Below are positions 36,291 through 45,626 of a stretch of DNA of 64,000 nt, piece after piece. A model generated the notes under the pieces. That model ran no database searches. It was given only the letters and a program-made list of their open reading frames with translations, and had not been told where the DNA came from. Each line of letters begins with the position of its first letter. Positions within the stretch are counted from its first letter, which is position 1. The position numbers and the translations under genes were made by a program. The stretch comes from Streptantibioticus rubrisoli (GTDB lineage Bacteria > Actinomycetota > Actinomycetes > Streptomycetales > Streptomycetaceae): positions 1 through 64,000 of the forward strand of contig NZ_JANFNH010000029.1 of NCBI RefSeq assembly GCF_024436055.1. The letters run 5' to 3'.

Positions 36291-37223
36291 ATGAGCGACG
36301 CCGCGTCACTTGCCCCGACGATCGAAGCGGTACGGGCGTTCAACCGCTTCTACACCAGTCTGATCGGCGCGCTCGACTACGAGGGCCGCCTGGGGACGCC
36401 GTACTCGCTCACCGAGGCGCGGGTGCTGTACGAGCTGAACCAGACCGCCGAGCTACCGGTGCCCCGACTGCGGCACACCGTCCGGGCGGAGGCGGCGCAT
36501 CTGAGCCGGGTGCTCACCCGGTTGGAGAAGGCCGGGCTGATCATGCGGGCACCGCTCGCCGCGGACCGCAGGGTGCAGGTGGCGCGGCTGACCGACACCG
36601 GGCGCGCCGCGGCGGTGCTGCTGGAGGAGCGGTCACAGCAGGCGGTGACCGATCTGGTGGGCCGGTTGGGCGATGGCCAGCGGTACCGGCTGGGCGAGGC
36701 GCTGCGCACGGTGACGGACATCCTCACCCATCCGCGGCTGGGGGCCATCGCGCTGCGCCGCCCGGCGCCGGGCGACCTGGGGTGGGTGATCCAGCGCAAC
36801 GCGGCCGTCTACGCGCGCGAGTTCGGCTGGAACGAGGAGTACGAGGCACTGGTGGCCCGGATAGTGGCGGACTTCGCGGCCAAGCACGATCCGGAGCGGG
36901 AGGCCGCGTGGATCGCCCAGTTCGAGGGCGAGCCGGTCGGGTGTGTCTTCTGCGTCCGGGATTCCGCGCCGGACACCGCCAGGTTGCGGCTGCTGCTGGT
37001 GGAGCCCAGCGCGCGGGGGTACGGCATCGGTGACCGACTGGTGTGCGAGTGCGTGGAGTTCGCGCGGAAGGCCGGATACCGGGAGCTGGTGCTGTGGACC
37101 AATGACGTTCTGGTCGCGGCGCGGACGATCTACCAGCGGGTGGGGTTCGAACTCGTCGCCGAGAAGCCGCACCACAGTTTCGGTCAGGACCTGGTCGGGC
37201 AGGACTGGCGGCTGGTGCTCTGA
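36291..37223 (+). CDS. MarR-GNAT fusion protein (HTH regulator plus N-acetyltransferase)
   Basis: A 310-aa two-domain protein. Residues ~1-145 form a MarR winged helix (YSLTEARVLYELNQT, HLSRVLTRLEKAGLIMRAPLAADRRVQVARLTDTG). Residues ~150-310 form a GNAT acetyltransferase with the acetyl-CoA loop LLLVEPSARGYGIGDRLV (R/Q-x-x-G-x-G/A type) and NDVLVAARTIYQRVGFELVAEKPH. Such fusions occur widely in bacteria, but the acceptor is unknown. AGGGGAGCC precedes ATG 36291. The next gene, a sugar isomerase, starts 45 bp downstream and may be co-transcribed. Confidence 0.93.
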   Translation: MSDAASLAPTIEAVRAFNRFYTSLIGALDYEGRLGTPYSLTEARVLYELNQTAELPVPRLRHTVRAEAAHLSRVLTRLEKAGLIMRAPLAADRRVQVARLTDTGRAAAVLLEERSQQAVTDLVGRLGDGQRYRLGEALRTVTDILTHPRLGAIALRRPAPGDLGWVIQRNAAVYAREFGWNEEYEALVARIVADFAAKHDPEREAAWIAQFEGEPVGCVFCVRDSAPDTARLRLLLVEPSARGYGIGDRLVCECVEFARKAGYRELVLWTNDVLVAARTIYQRVGFELVAEKPHHSFGQDLVGQDWRLVL

Positions 37224-37268
37224 CGCGCGTCCGTGACACGGCCGTGACCGGGGACTAGGGTCCGACCG

Positions 37269-38066
37269 GTGAAGATCGCGTTCTCGACCCTCGGTGTGCC
37301 CGGGATGCCGGTGGCCCAGGTGGTCCGGCTCGCCGCCGACCACCGCTTCCACGGCGTGGAGCTGCGCGCGCACGCCACCGAGGAGCCGGTGCACACCGCA
37401 CTCTCCGCCACTGAACGCGCCGCCGTGGTGCGGCAGTTCGAGGAGGCCGGAGTGGAGGTGCTGGGCGTCGGCTCGTATGTGAAGGTGGCCGCATCGGGCG
37501 AGGACGAACCGGTGCTGGCCGAGCTGCGGGCCCATGTGGCGCTCGCCGCGGACCTCGGCGCCCCGTACGTGCGGGTCTTCCCCGGCGCGGCCGAGGCCAC
37601 CACCGGCGCGGACGCCGTCGCGGCCCGGCGGTTGGCGGCGGTCGCCCCGTACGCGCTGGACCGGGAGGTGCGGATCCTGGTGGAGACGCATGACTCGCAC
37701 CGCACCGCGGCCGATGTGCAGCGGATCCTGGGGCTGGTCGGGCACCGTGCGGTGGGCGCGCTGTGGGATGTGATGCACACCTGGCTGGGCGGTGAGCAGC
37801 CCTCCGCCTCCTACCCGACGCTGGCACCGCACCTGGGATACGTCCAGGTCAAGGACATCGCCTCGGCCGAGGACCGGACCCCGCTGCCGCTCGGGCAGGG
37901 AGTGCTGCCGCTGACCGAGTGCGTGGAGGTGCTCAGCCGTGACGACTGGGACGGCTGGCTGTGCTGGGAGTACGAGAAGCGCTGGTTCCCGGCGGTGCCG
38001 GAGCTGCCGGGGCTGCTCGACGGGGCGCGCGGCCACCTGGGGCGGCTACTGAACGAGTCGGCCTGA
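37269..38066 (+). CDS. sugar phosphate isomerase/epimerase (TIM barrel)
   Basis: A 265-aa xylose-isomerase-like TIM-barrel protein starting at a GTG (MKIAFSTLGVPGMPVAQVV). Metal-binding segments are HGVELRAH, ILVETHDSHRTA, GALWDVMHTW and the C-terminal CWEYEKRWFP. It is distinct in sequence from the isomerase at 31777. It lies 45 bp after the MarR-GNAT gene, same strand. The substrate is unknown. Confidence 0.88.
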   Translation: MKIAFSTLGVPGMPVAQVVRLAADHRFHGVELRAHATEEPVHTALSATERAAVVRQFEEAGVEVLGVGSYVKVAASGEDEPVLAELRAHVALAADLGAPYVRVFPGAAEATTGADAVAARRLAAVAPYALDREVRILVETHDSHRTAADVQRILGLVGHRAVGALWDVMHTWLGGEQPSASYPTLAPHLGYVQVKDIASAEDRTPLPLGQGVLPLTECVEVLSRDDWDGWLCWEYEKRWFPAVPELPGLLDGARGHLGRLLNESA

Positions 38067-38248
38067 CCCGGACGTTGCCCGATCCCCCGATTCCAGGTTT
38101 GGCCGCTCGCGCGCCACACAGCGCCCGCTTTCCGTCAGCCCCACGGCAGTGATCCCTTACACGTTCGGGTGCGGATCCACCACTGATACCCCGTCAGCAA
38201 AGGAGTGAATGCGACGATATCGGGGAAGTCGTGCGAGTGGGGGTCATC

Positions 38249-38878
38249 ATGCGGAATTCACCGCGCCGGATCAGCCGTTACGGCCCGGTGCTGCCGCTCG
38301 TGCTGCTGCTGGTCGGCTGCGCGCCCAGTCAGGGGTTCACCGGGAGCGGTGCGTACACCCCGCCGTCCGGCAGCCCGTCCAACTCGCCGAGCGCCGCGGC
38401 CTTCCTGGCCGCGGGGGCGTGCGCGGCGCATGACCGGGTCGGCACCGGGGGCTCCTTCCACCAGGTGTCCTGCGATGACCCGTCGGCGGTGGCGCGGGTG
38501 ACGGTGCGCCGCGCCACGGGGTCCGCGGCGAGCCCGGACTGCCCCGACACCACCGACTTCGTGCTCAGCATCAGCGGCACCAGCGCCGCCCAGGCCTCGG
38601 CCCGCCCCGACGCGCAGGGCTACGCCTGTCTGCGCGACCTGCGCCCGCCGCACCCGGGCGACCCCGGCATGGGCGGCGGCCCGAACACGATCGTCGGTGA
38701 CTGCGTCTACACCGAAGATTCGGACGAGGCCGAGGAGACCGCCTGCGACGGCTCGGGCAAGCATCCGCCGCAGTACAAGGTGATCGCCGTCGTGACCGGC
38801 CGTGCGGACTGCCCGCGCGCCACCTCGCTGTACGTGGGCGTACAGCACCACAAGGTGGGCTGCGCGCGGAAGTTGTGA
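38249..38878 (+). CDS. putative secreted lipoprotein
   Basis: A 209-aa protein with a lipoprotein signal peptide: basic start RNSPRRISR, hydrophobic core, lipobox LLVGC. The mature part is Ser/Thr/Pro-rich and then contains several cysteines (CAAHDRV, SCDDP, DCPD, ACLRDL, DCVYTED, DCPRAT, GCARKL), suggesting disulfides in an exported domain. ATG 38249 has GGGGG just upstream; a GTG at 38231 is possible. No family recognised. It is convergent with the ABC transporter. Confidence 0.75.
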   Translation: MRNSPRRISRYGPVLPLVLLLVGCAPSQGFTGSGAYTPPSGSPSNSPSAAAFLAAGACAAHDRVGTGGSFHQVSCDDPSAVARVTVRRATGSAASPDCPDTTDFVLSISGTSAAQASARPDAQGYACLRDLRPPHPGDPGMGGGPNTIVGDCVYTEDSDEAEETACDGSGKHPPQYKVIAVVTGRADCPRATSLYVGVQHHKVGCARKL

Positions 38879-38895
38879 CGCGACCGCGCCCCGCG

Positions 38896-41800
38896 CTACA
38901 CCGCAGCGTGTTCGTCGGTGCCCGCGAAGGTGCGCCACAGCTGGGCGTACCTGCCGTCCTGGGCGAGCAGTTCGGCGTGGGTGCCGTCCTCGACCACCCG
39001 GCCGTGGTCCAGCACCACCACCCGGTCGGCGCGCGCGGCGGTGGTGAGCCGGTGGGCCACCACCAGCGTGGTGCGCCGCACCGCCAGCCGGTCGGCGGCG
39101 GCGTTGACCAGTGCCTCGGTGGCCAGGTCCAGGGCGGCGGTCGCCTCGTCGAGCAACAGCACATCGGGGTCGACCAGTTCGGCGCGGGCCAGCGCCAGCA
39201 GTTGCCGCTGGCCCGCGGACAGGTTGCGACCGCGCTCGCCCACCCGGTGCAGGTAGCCGTCCGGGAAGCCGGCGATCATCTCGTGCGCCCCCACCGCCCG
39301 GGCCGCCGCCTCCACCTCGGCGTCGGTGGCGTCCGGCCGCCCATAGGCGATGGCGTCGCGTACCGTCCCGGCGAACAGGTACGGCTCCTGGGGCACCACG
39401 CCCAACCGCCGCCGGTACCCGGTCAGATCGAGTTCGCGCAGGTCTGTGCCGTCCACGCGCACCGTGCCGCTGGTCGGGTCGTAGAACCGGGCCACCAGCT
39501 TCACCAGGGTCGACTTGCCCGCGCCGGTCTCGCCGACGAAGGCCACCGTCTGCCCGGCCGGAATCCGCAACCGCACGCCGGACAGCGCCGGTTTGCCGTC
39601 GCCATAGGCGAAGTGCACGTCGTTGAAGGCGACTTCGCCGCGCAGCCCGCCCTCCGGCACCGGACGCGGCCGCTCCGCCAGCGGGGTCGCGGTGGGCTCG
39701 CGCAGCAGCTCGCGGATCCGGCCCAGCGACACCGAGGCCTGCTGGTAGCCGTCGAAGACCTGCGACAACTGCTGTACGGGCGAGAAGAACAGGTCGATGT
39801 AGAGCAGGTAGGCGACCAGCGCACCAGCGGTCAGCGTGTGGTCGTCGACCCGGGAAGCACCGACGATCAGCACCAGGGCGGCGGCCACGCTGGACAGCAG
39901 CTGTACGAACGGGAAGTAGACCGAGATGTACCACTGGCCGCGCACCCGCGCCTGCCGGTACTCCGCGCTGCGTTCGGCGAACCGCCGGGCACCCGACAGC
40001 TCGCCGCGGAACGCCTGCACGATCCGCAGTCCCGCCACATGCTCCTGGAGGTCGGCGTTGACGGCGGCCACCTTGTCACGGGCCAGCCCGTACGCCTTGA
40101 CCGACTTGCGGCGGAACACGATCGTCGCGGCGATCAGCGGCGGCAGCGTGGCGAAGACCACGAGGGCCAGTTGCACATCGAGGGCCAGCAGGGCGACCAG
40201 GATGCCGAAGAAGGTCAGCAGACTGACCACCGCGGTGACCAGGCCGGTCTGCAGGAAGGTCGACAGGGCGTCGACGTCGGTGGTCATCCGGGTCATCACG
40301 CGACCGGTCAACTCGCGCTCGTAGTAGTCGAGCCCGAGCCGCTGCAGATGCGCGAAGATCTTCAGGCGCAGCGAGTACAGAACACGTTCGCCGGTACGGC
40401 CGGTCAGTTTGACCTCGCCTATCTGCGCCGCCCACTGGGCCAGGACGACGAGCAGGGCGAGGCCGGAGGCGGCCCACACCGCGCCCAGCGCCAGCCGCTC
40501 CACACCCTGGTCGATGCCGTGCCTGATCAGGATGGGCAGCAGCAGTCCGGCCAGTGCGTCGACGGCCACCAATGCCAGGCTGGCCAGCAGCGGTATTCGG
40601 AAGCCGCGCAGCAGGGCGCGCAGCCCGAAGGCGTGATCGGCCTGCCGGGCGCGCTGCTCGTCGATGTCCGGGGTGTCGGTGGCGGGCGGCAACGCCGCGA
40701 CACGCTCGAGGAGTTCGGGGGTGGCGGGCATTCCGGCGAGCGCGCCCGCCAGGCCGGGTCCCGCGGCCGCCGCCGTGGGTTGGGTGCCCTCGGCCGGGTT
40801 CTGATCCTCCTTGGGCCTGCGCCACAAGTGCGGGGTGATGCCGTCCACCACGTGCCGTACGGTGCGGCGCGCCCCGTCGGCCAGCGCGGCGGGAGCGGGC
40901 GCCAGGCCGGTGGCGGCGGGGGCGGCCGCCTCGCCGTCAGTGAGTCCCGACCGGCCGTCCAGCGCCTGGCACGCCCCGGCGGGATCGGGGGCCCGGACGT
41001 CGGCCGCCAGCTCGTCGGGATCGGTGAGCAGCCTGCGGTACAGGGCGCACCGCTCCTGGAGTTCGTCGTGGGTGCCCACGTCCACCAACCGTCCGTGGTC
41101 CAGCACCGCGATGCGGTCGGCCAGTGCCAGGGTGGAGCGCCGGTGGGCGATCAGCAGTGTGGTACGGCCGAGCATCACCTCGTGCAGCGCGTCGTGGATC
41201 TCCGCCTCGACCCGGGCGTCCACGGCCGACGTGGCGTCGTCCAGGAGCAGCAGCCGCGGATCGGTGACCATGGCGCGGGCCAGTGCGACGCGCTGCCGCT
41301 GGCCGCCGGAGAGCGTCAGGCCCTGTTCGCCGACCACGGTGTCGTAGCCGTCGGGCAGCGCGGTGATGAACTCGTGCGCCTGGGCGGCGCGGGTGGCGGC
41401 GAGCAACTGCTCCTCGGTGGCGTCCGGGTGGCCGTAGAGGATGTTGGCGCGGATGGTGTCGGAGAACAGGAAGCTGTCCTCCGGTACCAGGCCGATGGCC
41501 GAGCGCAGCGAGTCGAAGGTCAGCTCCCGCACATCGGTGCCACCCACCCGCACCGCTCCGCCGGTCACGTCGTAGAAGCGCGGCAGCAGCAGCGAGACGG
41601 TGGACTTGCCGGATCCGGACGCGCCGACCACGGCGAGCGTCTCGCCGGGCTCGATGCGCAGCGAGAAGTCCTTCAGCACCGGGCGCTCCGGGTCGTAGCC
41701 GAAGGTCACGTTGTCGAACTCGACACTGGCGTCGGCGTCGGCGGGCAGCGCGTGCGCGTCGGGCGCCTCCTTGATGCGCGGTTCTGTGTCGATCAGCTGG

Positions 41801-42747
41801 TAAACCCGTTCCACGCCCGCGCGGGCCTGCTGGCCGACGGTGAGCATGACGGTCAGCATCCGTACCGGGCCGGTGAGTTGGGCGAGGTAGGTGGAGAACG
41901 CGACGAAGGTGCCCAGGCTGATTTGGTGGTTGACCGCCATCCAGCCGCCCAGGGCGAGCATCGCGACCTGGCCGAGCGCGGGCACCGCCTGGAGCGCCGG
42001 GTTGTAGCGGGCGTTGAGCCGTACGGTGCGCAGCCGGGCGGCGAACAGCTCGCGGCTGACGGCGCGCAGCTTGCGCTCCTCCTGCGCCTCCTGGCCGAAG
42101 CCCTTGACCACACGGACGCCGATGACCGCGCCGTCCACGACACCCGCGACGGCGGCGGCCTGTCCCTGCGCGTACCAGGTGGCGGGGAACAACCGGGTGC
42201 GGCTGCGGTCGGCGAGGAACCACAGGGCGGGGGCGACGGCGAGCGCGATGACGGTCAGCAGCGGGGACAGCACCGCCATCACGACCAGGGACATCACGAA
42301 GAGCAGCACGTTGCCGATCATCATCGGCAACATGAACAACATCCCCTGGATCAACTGCAGGTCGCTGGTGGCCCGGCCGACGACCTGCCCGGTGTCCAGT
42401 TCGTCCTGCCGCGCGCCGTCAAGCCGGGAGATCGTCCGGAACATGGCGGTCCGCAGATCGTGCTGGACGTCCAGGGCGAGCCGTCCGCCGTAGTAGCGGC
42501 GCATGAAGGTGAAGACGTAGACCGCGACCGCGGAGAGCACCATCAGGCCCGCCCACGGCCCCATGGCGCGGGTGTGCCGGACGATCACGTCGTCGATGAT
42601 CAGCCGGGGCAGCAGCGGTACCAGCGCCATGACGGCCATTCCGGCGAGCGACGCCCCCAGCGCCAGCAGAACGTTGCGCCTGTACCGCCAGCAGTCGGCG
42701 GATATCCGCCGCAACCAGCCCCGCTCGCCTCGCTGCTTCGCCGCCAC
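38896..42747 (-). CDS. fused heterodimer-type ABC exporter (TMD-NBD-TMD-NBD)
   Basis: A 1,283-aa single chain carrying two complete ABC-exporter halves joined by an Ala/Pro-rich linker (~residues 580-690). Half 1: six TM helices, Walker A GASGSGKST, signature LSGGQ, Walker B ending LLLLDDAT (Asp where the catalytic Glu is usual), switch AHRRST. Half 2: Walker A GETGAGKST, signature LSAGQ, Walker B LLLDEAT, switch AHRLTT. One degenerate and one active ATP site is the pattern of heterodimeric multidrug/lipid exporters such as TM287/288 and BmrCD. GTG 42747 is chosen because GGAGG lies 6 bp upstream; the frame extends 21 codons further. The substrate is unknown. Confidence 0.93.
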   Translation of the reverse strand: MAAKQRGERGWLRRISADCWRYRRNVLLALGASLAGMAVMALVPLLPRLIIDDVIVRHTRAMGPWAGLMVLSAVAVYVFTFMRRYYGGRLALDVQHDLRTAMFRTISRLDGARQDELDTGQVVGRATSDLQLIQGMLFMLPMMIGNVLLFVMSLVVMAVLSPLLTVIALAVAPALWFLADRSRTRLFPATWYAQGQAAAVAGVVDGAVIGVRVVKGFGQEAQEERKLRAVSRELFAARLRTVRLNARYNPALQAVPALGQVAMLALGGWMAVNHQISLGTFVAFSTYLAQLTGPVRMLTVMLTVGQQARAGVERVYQLIDTEPRIKEAPDAHALPADADASVEFDNVTFGYDPERPVLKDFSLRIEPGETLAVVGASGSGKSTVSLLLPRFYDVTGGAVRVGGTDVRELTFDSLRSAIGLVPEDSFLFSDTIRANILYGHPDATEEQLLAATRAAQAHEFITALPDGYDTVVGEQGLTLSGGQRQRVALARAMVTDPRLLLLDDATSAVDARVEAEIHDALHEVMLGRTTLLIAHRRSTLALADRIAVLDHGRLVDVGTHDELQERCALYRRLLTDPDELAADVRAPDPAGACQALDGRSGLTDGEAAAPAATGLAPAPAALADGARRTVRHVVDGITPHLWRRPKEDQNPAEGTQPTAAAAGPGLAGALAGMPATPELLERVAALPPATDTPDIDEQRARQADHAFGLRALLRGFRIPLLASLALVAVDALAGLLLPILIRHGIDQGVERLALGAVWAASGLALLVVLAQWAAQIGEVKLTGRTGERVLYSLRLKIFAHLQRLGLDYYERELTGRVMTRMTTDVDALSTFLQTGLVTAVVSLLTFFGILVALLALDVQLALVVFATLPPLIAATIVFRRKSVKAYGLARDKVAAVNADLQEHVAGLRIVQAFRGELSGARRFAERSAEYRQARVRGQWYISVYFPFVQLLSSVAAALVLIVGASRVDDHTLTAGALVAYLLYIDLFFSPVQQLSQVFDGYQQASVSLGRIRELLREPTATPLAERPRPVPEGGLRGEVAFNDVHFAYGDGKPALSGVRLRIPAGQTVAFVGETGAGKSTLVKLVARFYDPTSGTVRVDGTDLRELDLTGYRRRLGVVPQEPYLFAGTVRDAIAYGRPDATDAEVEAAARAVGAHEMIAGFPDGYLHRVGERGRNLSAGQRQLLALARAELVDPDVLLLDEATAALDLATEALVNAAADRLAVRRTTLVVAHRLTTAARADRVVVLDHGRVVEDGTHAELLAQDGRYAQLWRTFAGTDEHAAV

Positions 42748-42877
42748 CCGGAACCTCCGTAGTCCACTTCGCCACCGGTGACTGCAAACGCCTTGGCGTG
42801 CGGATTTCATCCTGCGGCAACAAACGGTCGGCCAAAGGTCCGACGTGAACGGGACGGCGGACCTAGGGCCGGTACGG

Positions 42878-44491
42878 TCAGTCCCGCTCCAGATGCGTCG
42901 GCGCGAACATGCGCAGCAGCGCAGGGAGGACCACCACCGAGGGGCCGGGGGTTGTCAGGCACTTGTTCAGGTCGGCCGTTAGGCGCTCCACGGTGGTGCG
43001 GACCGCGGGGACGCCGAAGGACTCGGCGAGGGCCACGAAGTCGGGGCGGGACAGTTCGGTGGCGGTCGCGGTGCCGAAGGCGCCGGTCATGTACTCGCGC
43101 AGGATGCCGTAGCCGCCGTCGTCGACGATCAGCCAGGTCACCGGCAGGTGGTACTGGCGGGCGGTGGCCAGTTCGGCGATCGAGTACATCGCGCCGCCGT
43201 CGCCGGAGACGGCCAGCACGGGCCGGTCGCGGTCCGCGGCGGCGGCGCCCAGGGCGGCCGGGAAGCCGTAGCCGAGGCCGCCCGCGCCCTGGGCGGAGTG
43301 CATCGGTCCGGGCCAGGCGGACCACGCCCAGTAGGCGAGGATGGTCATGTCCCAGAAGCTGGGCGAACCCTGCGGCAGCGCCTGGTGTACCGCGGCCAGT
43401 ACGCGCTGTTCGGTCTCCAGGTCCTGGGCGGCCAGCCGGTCCCGGACCCGGCCCAGCAGTTCGGCCGCGGCCTTGGGGGCGCCGGGGTCGTCGCGCCGCT
43501 CGACGGCTTCGCCGAGGGCGCGCAGGGCGAGTGCCGCGTCGGCGTGGATGCCCAGGCCCGGATGGTTGGACTCCAGTTTGCCCAGGTCCGCCTCGATCTG
43601 GATCACCCGGCCGCGCGGCCGGAAGGTGTGGTAGTTCGAGGACAGTTCGCCCAGGCCCGAGCCGACCACCAGCAGCACGTCGGCGTCGGCCAGGAACTCG
43701 GTGGTGTGCCGGTCCTCCAGCCAGGACTGCAGGGACAGCGGGTGCTCCCAGGGGAACGCGCCCTTGCCGCCGAAGGTGGTGGCCACCGGGGCGCTCAACT
43801 TCTCGGCGAGCGCGAGGAGTTCGGCCGTACCGCCGGAGCGGATCACTCCGCCGCCCGCCAGGATCACCGGCCGCTTCGCGGCCGACAGCCGGGCCGCCGC
43901 CTCCGCGATCAGCTCCGGTCGCGGGCGCAGCGGACGCGGCGCCGCCTCCAGCGCGCCGACCGGCGGCACGTCCACCGCGCCGAGCAGCACGTCCTGCGGG
44001 ATCTCCACCCACACCGGGCCGTAGGGCGCGGTGAGCGCGGACTCCCAGGCGGCGGCGATGGCCGACGGTATCTGCGAGGCGGTGCGCACCGGGTGCACGG
44101 ACTTGACCACGTCCCGGAACGAGGCCTTCTGGTCGGCCAGTTCATGCAGATAGCCGTGGCGGCCACCGCCCAGCCCGGCCACCGGCACCTGGCTGCCGAT
44201 GGCCACCACGGGCGCCGACGCGGCGGCCGACTCCTGGAGCGCGGCCAGTGTCATCAGGGCGCCGGGTCCGGTGGAGACCAGCAGGGGGGCGGCGGTGCCG
44301 GTGACGCGGGCGAAGGCGTCCGCGGCGAAACCCGCGTTGTTCTCCACGCGCAGCCCCACGTAGGCCAGCCGGGACCGGCGCAGGGCGTCGAAGGCGCCCA
44401 GCGCGTGCTGTCCCGGCAGCCCGAACACCGTGGTGGCGCCGAGCGCGGTGAGCGACTCGACGACCAGGTCGCCGCCGTTGCGCACGGTCAT
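42878..44491 (-). CDS. thiamine-pyrophosphate enzyme, acetolactate synthase/2-keto-acid decarboxylase-like
   Basis: A 537-aa TPP enzyme. The PYR domain has [18 protein letters not shown] and the activating Glu in [16 protein letters not shown] middle Rossmann domain has [10 protein letters not shown] and [12 protein letters not shown]. The PP domain has [11 protein letters not shown] and the metal motif [13 protein letters not shown]...VDDGGYG, with Asp-Asp where Asn-Asn is commoner. Its ATG overlaps the stop of the ureohydrolase gene by 4 bp. That pairing recalls the arginine-transaminase route, in which 2-ketoarginine decarboxylase (AruI, a TPP enzyme) and guanidinobutyrase act in sequence, so 2-ketoarginine or a related 2-keto acid is a plausible substrate. 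This is inference. Confidence 0.88.
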   Translation of the reverse strand: MTVRNGGDLVVESLTALGATTVFGLPGQHALGAFDALRRSRLAYVGLRVENNAGFAADAFARVTGTAAPLLVSTGPGALMTLAALQESAAASAPVVAIGSQVPVAGLGGGRHGYLHELADQKASFRDVVKSVHPVRTASQIPSAIAAAWESALTAPYGPVWVEIPQDVLLGAVDVPPVGALEAAPRPLRPRPELIAEAAARLSAAKRPVILAGGGVIRSGGTAELLALAEKLSAPVATTFGGKGAFPWEHPLSLQSWLEDRHTTEFLADADVLLVVGSGLGELSSNYHTFRPRGRVIQIEADLGKLESNHPGLGIHADAALALRALGEAVERRDDPGAPKAAAELLGRVRDRLAAQDLETEQRVLAAVHQALPQGSPSFWDMTILAYWAWSAWPGPMHSAQGAGGLGYGFPAALGAAAADRDRPVLAVSGDGGAMYSIAELATARQYHLPVTWLIVDDGGYGILREYMTGAFGTATATELSRPDFVALAESFGVPAVRTTVERLTADLNKCLTTPGPSVVVLPALLRMFAPTHLERD

Positions 44492-45477
44492 CGAGCGGCC
44501 GCGCTGTGCTGCTGGCGCTGCTTCGCGGCGGCGATCTGCCGGGACATGATCGTGGTCAGCTCGTAGGCGGTGTGCGAGGCCGCCACCGAGGTGATCTCGG
44601 CGTGGTCGTAGGCCGGGGCGACCTCCACCACGTCGGCGGAGACCAGGTGGCAGTCGGCCAGTCCGCGCAGGATCTCCAGCAGTTCGCGCGAGGTCAGGCC
44701 GCCCGCCTCGGGGGTTCCGGTGCCGGGGGCGTGCGCCGGGTCCAGGACGTCGATGTCGATGGATACGTACAGCGGGCGGTCGCCGATGCGCTCGCGCAGC
44801 TGCTGGGCGACCTCGTCGACACCGCGCCGCATGACGTCGGCGGAGGTGACGATGCCGAAGCCCATCTTCTCGTCGTCGTCCAGGTCCTGCTTGCCGTACA
44901 GCGGGCCGCGGGTGCCCACGTGCGAGAGGGCGGAGGTGTCGAGGATGCCCTCCTCGACGGCCCGGCAGAACGGGGTGCCGTGGGTGTACTCGGCGCCGAA
45001 GTAGGTGTCCCAGGTGTCCAGGTGCGCGTCGAAGTGCAGCAGTGCGACCGGGCCGTGCTTGCGGGCCACGGCGCGCAGCAGCGGCAGCGCGATGGTGTGG
45101 TCGCCGCCCAGTGTCATCAGGCGGGCGCCGGTGCCGAGCAGGTCATCGGCGGCGGCCTCGATGGTCTCCACGGCCTCGTTGATGTTGAACGGGTTGGCCG
45201 CGATGTCACCGGCGTCGGCGACCTGTGCGAGGGCGAACGGCGAGGCGTCCTGTGCCGGATTGTACGGGCGCAGCAGCCGAGAGGCCTCACGGATCGCGTT
45301 GCCGCCGAAGCGGGCGCCGGGCCGGTAGGAGACACCGCTGTCGAACGGGACGCCCACGACGGCCACGTCGGCGGTGCCGACCTCGTCCAGCCGCGGCAGC
45401 CGGGCGAAGGTGGCGGGGCCCGCGTAACGGGGGATGCGCGAGGAGTCGACGGGACCGCGCGGCTCGATGGTGCTCAT
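44488..45477 (-). CDS. ureohydrolase (agmatinase/guanidinobutyrase-like)
   Basis: A 329-aa Mn-dependent ureohydrolase that hydrolyses a guanidino group to an amine plus urea. Metal motifs are [23 protein letters not shown] and [22 protein letters not shown], with the C-terminal [13 protein letters not shown]. Annotated homologues are called agmatinase, but the coupling to a TPP decarboxylase and a solute symporter makes 4-guanidinobutyrate or a related guanidino acid equally plausible. It is coupled to the next gene (ATGA overlap) and lies 149 bp after the symporter. Confidence 0.92.
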   Translation of the reverse strand: MSTIEPRGPVDSSRIPRYAGPATFARLPRLDEVGTADVAVVGVPFDSGVSYRPGARFGGNAIREASRLLRPYNPAQDASPFALAQVADAGDIAANPFNINEAVETIEAAADDLLGTGARLMTLGGDHTIALPLLRAVARKHGPVALLHFDAHLDTWDTYFGAEYTHGTPFCRAVEEGILDTSALSHVGTRGPLYGKQDLDDDEKMGFGIVTSADVMRRGVDEVAQQLRERIGDRPLYVSIDIDVLDPAHAPGTGTPEAGGLTSRELLEILRGLADCHLVSADVVEVAPAYDHAEITSVAASHTAYELTTIMSRQIAAAKQRQQHSAAAR

Positions 45478-45626
45478 GAGGGTGAACTTCCTTCTTTCTC
45501 AAGCGGTTTGGGGCCAGGCCCGCAACGGGTTTCCGGGTCGGCCCCAGGGGGTGCGGGGCCGAAGCCCCGCGGGGTCCGGGGCGGTGGCCCCGGTGGGGGT
45601 TCGGGGCCAAGCCCCCGTCAGTGAGG
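45478..45626. repeat. GC-rich inverted-repeat spacer between symporter and ureohydrolase
   Basis: This 149-bp spacer contains several overlapping GGGGC/GCCCC inverted repeats (e.g. GGGGCCGAAGCCCC near 45555 and GGGGCCAAGCCCC near 45602). It could act as an attenuator or as an mRNA-stability hairpin that sets different levels of the two genes. Confidence 0.5.

Noticed and set aside
38875-42762. 1,295-aa plus-strand frame opposite the ABC exporter
   Set aside because: Gln/His/Val-rich antisense translation; the minus strand carries both complete sets of ABC motifs.
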